This document shows, one piece after another, positions 60,439 through 64,000 of a DNA stretch of 64,000 nucleotides. The stretch is from CAMFLJ01 sp965279255 (GTDB lineage Bacteria; Actinomycetota; Acidimicrobiia; Acidimicrobiales; Acidimicrobilacustridaceae), in the NCBI GenBank assembly GCA_965279255.1, contig OZ257146.1, positions 3,410,001 to 3,474,000 on the forward strand, written 5' to 3'. The position numbers and the translations under genes are program-made. Under the pieces are notes generated by a model, which had not been told where the DNA came from, ran no database searches, and saw only the letters and a list, made by a program, of their open reading frames with translations. Position 1 is the stretch's first letter, and the number at the start of each line of letters is the position of its first letter.

Positions 60439-60479
60439 GGGCAGGCTTCTCCGGGAGACAGGCAGCGTGAGCTGGTCAC

Positions 60480-60492
60480 TTGCAACTTGCAA
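60480..60492. promoter_or_regulatory. Repeated TTGCAA elements between protease and HxlR genes
   Basis: TTGCAA at 60480-60485 and 60487-60492. TTGCAA is its own reverse complement. The second copy lies 17 bases from a weak minus-strand CACGCT (60464-60469), so it could be the protease -35. The pair could also be an HxlR operator. Confidence 0.4.
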
Positions 60493-60527
60493 CTCACTAT
60501 ACGGCGCCGCGACGCGACTCCACCGGG

Positions 60528-60533
60528 CAGACT
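60528..60533 (+). promoter_or_regulatory. Leaderless -10 box of HxlR gene
   Basis: CAGACT, exactly six bases before the ATG at 60540. It is the same hexamer used before the PhyH gene. Confidence 0.5.
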
Positions 60534-60539
60534 CCCGGG

Positions 60540-60971
60540 ATGGCCGGGACCCCGCCTCCACCCGACGAGTCACCGCTGCGCGCCGCCCTCGACCGCGTGG
60601 GTGACCGCTGGATTCTCCTCGTGGTCGAGTCCCTGGCCGACGGGCCCCTCCGCTTCGGCGACCTGCGCGAGCGGGTCGGGGCCGCACCGAACATCCTCAC
60701 CAACCGGCTCCGCCGGCTCGAGACCGAGGGCCTGGTCGTGGCGACCCCCTACTCCGAGCGCCCCGTGCGGATGCAGTACGACCTCACCGCCGCGGGCCGG
60801 GAGCTGGCGGCGGCGCTGGTCGCTCTCTCCGGCTGGGGCGCCGCCGCCGAGGGGCGACGAGGAGAGCACTTCCACGACGCCTGTGGCACGGCCCTCGAGC
60901 TGCGGCCGTGGTGCCCCACGTGCGACCGCGTCGTCGACGACGCCGAGTCGCGCACCACCTACGACCTCTGA
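60540..60971 (+). CDS. HxlR-family transcriptional regulator with Cys-rich tail
   Basis: 143 residues. The winged helix is in DRWILLVVESLADGPLRFGDLRERVGAAPNILTNRLRRLETEGLV, typical of HxlR/MarR-like regulators. The C-terminal ~40 residues hold CGTALELRPWCPTC, a possible zinc or redox site not present in classical HxlR. The ATG at 60540 is six bases after CAGACT with no ribosome-binding site. It may control the divergent protease or itself through the TTGCAA repeats. Confidence 0.82.
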   Translation: MAGTPPPPDESPLRAALDRVGDRWILLVVESLADGPLRFGDLRERVGAAPNILTNRLRRLETEGLVVATPYSERPVRMQYDLTAAGRELAAALVALSGWGAAAEGRRGEHFHDACGTALELRPWCPTCDRVVDDAESRTTYDL

Positions 60972-60992
60972 GGCGCTCGGGCGACGGGCGGC

Positions 60993-62060
60993 TCAGAGCC
61001 CCCAGATGCGCTCGGCGTTTCCACAGACGATGGCGTCGCGCTCGGCGGCGCTGAACCCCTCGAACAGCTCGTCGACGACCGACTGCGACTTCGGCCACGA
61101 CGACACCGGGTGCGGATAGTCGCTCGACCACATGACGTTCTCGACGCCGAGCCGCGGCAGCAGGTGCCGGATGGGGTCGGGCTCGTCGATGAACGTCATC
61201 GCCATGTTGCGGTGGTAGTAGAAGCTCGGCAGCTCGCCCTGGAGGATCGGGAACTCGTAGCCCTGGCGCAGCACCATGTCGTCGAGGAAGTGCAGGTAGT
61301 ACGACACCCAGCCGAGGCCGGGCTCGACGAACACCACCTTGAGCTCGGGGTGCCTCACGAGCGGGCCGGTGAGCAGCCACATGCCGAGGGCCTCGCAGGC
61401 CGACAGCGGCATGCAGGTCATCGTCCACGCCAGGCGGGGCGTGGGGTCGCGGTCGGCGAGCTGGTTGAGCGCGGTGTTGAGCCCGATGTGGTTGCACACC
61501 GGCAGGCCGGTCTCGGCGATCACCGAGAAGAGCCGGTCGTAGCGCTCGTCGTGGTAGTCGGGCTCGCCGACCTCGGCCGGGAACACCGGCAGCTGCAACG
61601 ACTTGCACCCGAGGCCGGCGACCCGCTGCACCTCGTCGATGGCGAAGTCGATGTCGTGGATCGGCACCTGGGCGGTGACGACCAGGCGGCGGGGGTCGAC
61701 GGAGCCGAAGTCGAGGAGGGTGTCGTTGAAGGCGCGCGTGGCCTCGGCCGAGCCCTCCTCCATCAGGTAGAGGTACCGGTAGGCGCTGACCTCGCAGTAG
61801 AGGACCTCGATGTCGACGCCGTCGACGTCCATGTCGGCCAGCCGCTCGACGGGGTCGGAGTAGCCCGGGCGGCCGTAGGCGGGGTGCACGTGGGTGAGCC
61901 CGGCCATGTTGGCCTTGGCCGCGTTGCCGCCGAGCATCTCGGTCATGGCCCGCAGGAGGGCGGCGTCGTAGGCGTCGTGGTAGCGGGAGGCCAGGCGGTC
62001 CTTCACCTGGTCGTGCTGCACGCTGACGTGGGAGTCCGACGAGATCAGGCGGGTGGTCAC
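60993..62060 (-). CDS. Amidohydrolase-2 family protein
   Basis: 355 residues. The metal motif SDSHVSV (D-x-H) starts the protein. CNHIGLNTALNQL, VVFVEPGLGWVSYYLHFLDD and MWSSDYPHP with the catalytic Asp follow. This arrangement is common in Acidimicrobiia and actinobacterial lipid-catabolism clusters; the reaction is not known. Its GTG overlaps the stop of the BKACE gene by four bases, so the two are translated together. Confidence 0.84.
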   Translation of the reverse strand: MTTRLISSDSHVSVQHDQVKDRLASRYHDAYDAALLRAMTEMLGGNAAKANMAGLTHVHPAYGRPGYSDPVERLADMDVDGVDIEVLYCEVSAYRYLYLMEEGSAEATRAFNDTLLDFGSVDPRRLVVTAQVPIHDIDFAIDEVQRVAGLGCKSLQLPVFPAEVGEPDYHDERYDRLFSVIAETGLPVCNHIGLNTALNQLADRDPTPRLAWTMTCMPLSACEALGMWLLTGPLVRHPELKVVFVEPGLGWVSYYLHFLDDMVLRQGYEFPILQGELPSFYYHRNMAMTFIDEPDPIRHLLPRLGVENVMWSSDYPHPVSSWPKSQSVVDELFEGFSAAERDAIVCGNAERIWGL

Positions 62061-62980
62061 TGGCGTGCTCCTTCGGGTCGCCTCGCGGGGAGGCCGAGGA
62101 TCTCGATGGTCTGGGCAGGGGTCGCCACCGGGCGCCCGAGCGACTCGCAGAGCCGCACCGCGTCCTCGACGAGCTCGAGGTTGGTGGGGTGGCCGTCGCC
62201 GATGTGGTCCTCGAGGCCGACGCGCAGGTGGCCGCCCTGCTCGACGGTCGCCCGGGCGACGGGCGTGGCGAGGAGGTCGCCGCCGACGACGGCCGAGAAC
62301 CACGGCAGCGGGCAGTCGTCGAGGGCGAGCAGCTCGCGGTAGGCGGCCAGGCCGGTGAGGGTGGGCGGCAGGCCGAAGGTGACGCCGGCGCCGCGGGCGA
62401 GCACGCCGTGATCGCCTCCGAAGTAGTACTTCACGAACGACCCGGGTGAGAGGCGCCCGGCGCGCCAGTAGGCCAGGACGTTGCGCAGCCAGCCCGGCTC
62501 GAAGCAGGCGAAGTGGAGGCCCATCCCCCGGGCGGCGCCTTCGTCGATGGCGTAGGTCATCGCGTCGTAGTTGAACGAGTAGAGGTAGCCGTCGGGCTCG
62601 GGCGCACCGTCGGGGCCGGGCGACCCGAAGATGGTGGCGCCGGGGTCGACGAAGGCCAGGCGCAGGGCGCCGACGTCGTCGAGTGCCCACTGGTGGCCGA
62701 ACCGCTCCTCGAGGGTGTCGCCGAAGCCGTTGGTGGGCAGGCAGAGCACGTCGGGGTCGCGCTCGAGCCACGGGACGAACAGCTCGAGGTACTGCCGGGT
62801 GGCCTCGGCGGCCGACAGGTTCAGGTCGGGCAGGTGGCAGTGCACGATCGAGGCGCCGGCGTCGATGCACGCCAGGCCCTGCTCGACGACCTCGGCCGGG
62901 GTGCGGCCGGTGGTCGGGTTGCGGTCGGGTCTCGTGGTGAGCGCCACCTCGATGACGACCGGTGTCTCCGTGGTCCCCAT
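62057..62980 (-). CDS. BKACE-family (3-keto-5-aminohexanoate cleavage enzyme-like) protein
   Basis: 307 residues. The zinc site starts with His47-x-His49 in SIVHCHLPD. LEDHIGD near the C-terminus supplies the Glu. BKACE enzymes split beta-keto acids with acetyl-CoA. The keto acid is unknown. GGGGAGGG precedes the ATG at 62980. It leads the two-gene operon; a 20-base palindrome lies in the gap to the divergent DUF393 gene. Confidence 0.85.
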   Translation of the reverse strand: MGTTETPVVIEVALTTRPDRNPTTGRTPAEVVEQGLACIDAGASIVHCHLPDLNLSAAEATRQYLELFVPWLERDPDVLCLPTNGFGDTLEERFGHQWALDDVGALRLAFVDPGATIFGSPGPDGAPEPDGYLYSFNYDAMTYAIDEGAARGMGLHFACFEPGWLRNVLAYWRAGRLSPGSFVKYYFGGDHGVLARGAGVTFGLPPTLTGLAAYRELLALDDCPLPWFSAVVGGDLLATPVARATVEQGGHLRVGLEDHIGDGHPTNLELVEDAVRLCESLGRPVATPAQTIEILGLPARRPEGARQ

Positions 62981-63060
62981 GGCCCTCCCCCAGGACGTGA
63001 GGGGCCCATCATCCCAGACCGGGCCGTCACCGGGCCGGGCGGCGGCGAATTCCCCTGGTG

Positions 63061-63080
63061 GGGCGGTCACATGACCGCCC
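63061..63080. promoter_or_regulatory. 20-base perfect palindrome, candidate operator
   Basis: GGGCGGTCACATGACCGCCC: nine-base arms around CA. It lies between the divergent BKACE operon (start 62980) and the DUF393 gene (start 63124). Confidence 0.5.
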
Positions 63081-63111
63081 GCCCGGCTCGTGGTCGCGGC
63101 GACCGGGTCGG

Positions 63112-63117
63112 CACACT
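63112..63117 (+). promoter_or_regulatory. Candidate leaderless -10 box of DUF393 gene
   Basis: CACACT, exactly six bases before the GTG at 63124. Confidence 0.4.
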
Positions 63118-63123
63118 GACGTC

Positions 63124-63516
63124 GTGGAGCCCACCGCGGTCACCGAGAGCATCCTGGTCTTCGACGCCGACAGTGGCGTCTGCCAGAAGAGCGTCGAGCT
63201 GCTGCGACGGTTCGGCGCCCGGGTGGAGTTCACGCCCTCGTACGAGTGGCTGGTCGACCATCCCGCCGACACCGAGCGCACGGGGTCGATGGTGCTGCTG
63301 GTCGCGCCCGACGGGTCGGTCGCCGAGGCCGAGCACGCGGTGGCCGGCGCCCTCCTCCTGTCCCGTCGCCCGGCCAGCTGGCTCGGCGCGCTGATCGAGG
63401 TGCCCGGCCTGCACCTGTTCGCCAAGAAGGCGTACCGCCTCGTCGCCGCCAACCGGGCCCGCATCTCCGCCGCCCTCGGGCTCGACGCCTGCAGGATCTC
63501 GGACCGGCCGACGTGA
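63124..63516 (+). CDS. DUF393 (DCC-type thiol-oxidoreductase-like) protein
   Basis: 130 residues. The usual DGDCGFC motif reads DADSGVC, with Ser17 in place of the first Cys and Cys20 kept, so a two-Cys disulfide reaction is not possible. ASWLGALIEVPGLHLFAKKAYRLVAANR is the typical C-terminal block. Role unknown. GTG 63124 follows CACACT by six bases. The DUF2071 gene starts within the stop (GTGA), so they are coupled. Confidence 0.75.
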   Translation: MEPTAVTESILVFDADSGVCQKSVELLRRFGARVEFTPSYEWLVDHPADTERTGSMVLLVAPDGSVAEAEHAVAGALLLSRRPASWLGALIEVPGLHLFAKKAYRLVAANRARISAALGLDACRISDRPT

Positions 63517-64000
63517 CCGCCACCGGCCACGGACCGGCGATCCACCCGCTCCGGCGGCCGCAGGTGATGGGCCAGCGCTGGAGCTCGATCGTCTGGTGCC
63601 ACTGGCCGGTTCCGATCGAGGTCGTCGAGCGGCGCCTCCCCCCGGGCGTGCACGCCGACGTCTTCGACGGCACCGCATGGGTCGGCCTGGTCCCGTTCGA
63701 GATGCGCGAGCTGCGCATGGTCGTCGCCGGTCGGCGCCTCCCGGCCATCCCCACCACGGAGTCGTTCAGCGAGGTCAACGTGCGCACCTACGTCACCGGG
63801 TCCCAGGGGCCGGGCGTGTGGTTCGACACCCTCGACGCCTCGTCGTGGCTCGGCTCGGCCGTCGCCCGGGCGGCGTGGTCGCTGCCGTACGTGCCCGCCC
63901 GCATCACCGGCGCCGCGGCCGACGGGCCCGGGCGGCGGACGTGGTCGATCGACCGGTCCGACGGCACCACCGGCCGCATCGACGTCGAGGTCGGTGACCC
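63513..64000 (+). CDS. DUF2071 (YqjF-like) protein, 3' end outside window
   Basis: About 162 visible residues. VVERRLPPGVHADVFDGTAWVGLVPFEMREL, then FSEVNVRTYVTGSQGPGVWFDTLDAS, is the DUF2071 pattern. The family has no known function. Its GTG overlaps the DUF393 stop by four bases. The frame is open to base 64000. Confidence 0.78.
   Translation, partial: MTATGHGPAIHPLRRPQVMGQRWSSIVWCHWPVPIEVVERRLPPGVHADVFDGTAWVGLVPFEMRELRMVVAGRRLPAIPTTESFSEVNVRTYVTGSQGPGVWFDTLDASSWLGSAVARAAWSLPYVPARITGAAADGPGRRTWSIDRSDGTTGRIDVEVGD

Overview
The window is very GC-rich and densely coding. Genes sit on both strands, GTG starts are common, and no gap exceeds about 200 bases. F420-type oxidoreductases, a WS/DGAT wax-ester/triacylglycerol synthase, DUF4235 and DUF2505 proteins, a DinB-like protein and a SoxR without SoxS point to an actinobacterium. 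The mix of acyl-CoA, Rieske, P450, amidohydrolase and SDR genes resembles Acidimicrobiia (Ilumatobacter/Iamia-like). That placement is inference. I see no rRNA, tRNA, CRISPR array, prophage or insertion sequence.

Layout. 1-10.8 kb: enoyl-CoA hydratase (cut by the window edge), alkylsulfatase, HrpA helicase, SoxR with its operator, a back-to-back SDR/PhyH pair, a metal-ligand-poor amidohydrolase and a TesB-like thioesterase. 10.9-17 kb: a membrane protein and lipoprotein pair, type I pantothenate kinase, sterol-desaturase-like hydroxylase, P450, methyltransferase, DUF1801 and a DHFR-fold protein. 17-22.4 kb: TetR regulator, a four-gene operon built around a UGSC-family protein, and a divergent 2-hydroxyacid dehydrogenase/amidohydrolase operon. 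22.4-29.1 kb: GH78-like hydrolase, LLM oxidoreductase, then three tandem secreted paralogues that share a C-terminal P-x-F-T-G tail. 29.1-37.1 kb: F420/PPOX protein, Rieske oxygenase, PAS-GGDEF protein, small proteins, GNAT, thiolase and thioesterase. 37.2-48.8 kb: deaminase, YtcJ-like amidohydrolase, DUF389, WS/DGAT, DsbA-like and flavodoxin-like proteins, an orphan substrate-binding lipoprotein and hydrolases. 49-55.8 kb: cysK-cysE, SDR, DinB, GNAT, DUF2505, STAS and small proteins. 56-64 kb: CDF transporter, GAF-GGDEF cyclase, DUF3048, S1C protease, HxlR regulator, amidohydrolase-BKACE operon, DUF393 and a DUF2071 gene cut by the edge.

The genes fit an aerobic heterotroph that degrades and stores lipids: sulfate-ester release, beta-oxidation steps, thioesterases, ring and steroid oxidation, and storage-lipid synthesis. 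Two signals stand out. First, many genes carry a TANNNT-like -10 box exactly 6-8 bases before the start codon and no ribosome-binding site, so leaderless transcription looks common and helps fix starts. Second, two little-described systems deserve follow-up: the UGSC operon (17667-20429) and the triplicated secreted family with its conserved C-terminal tail (25894-29110).
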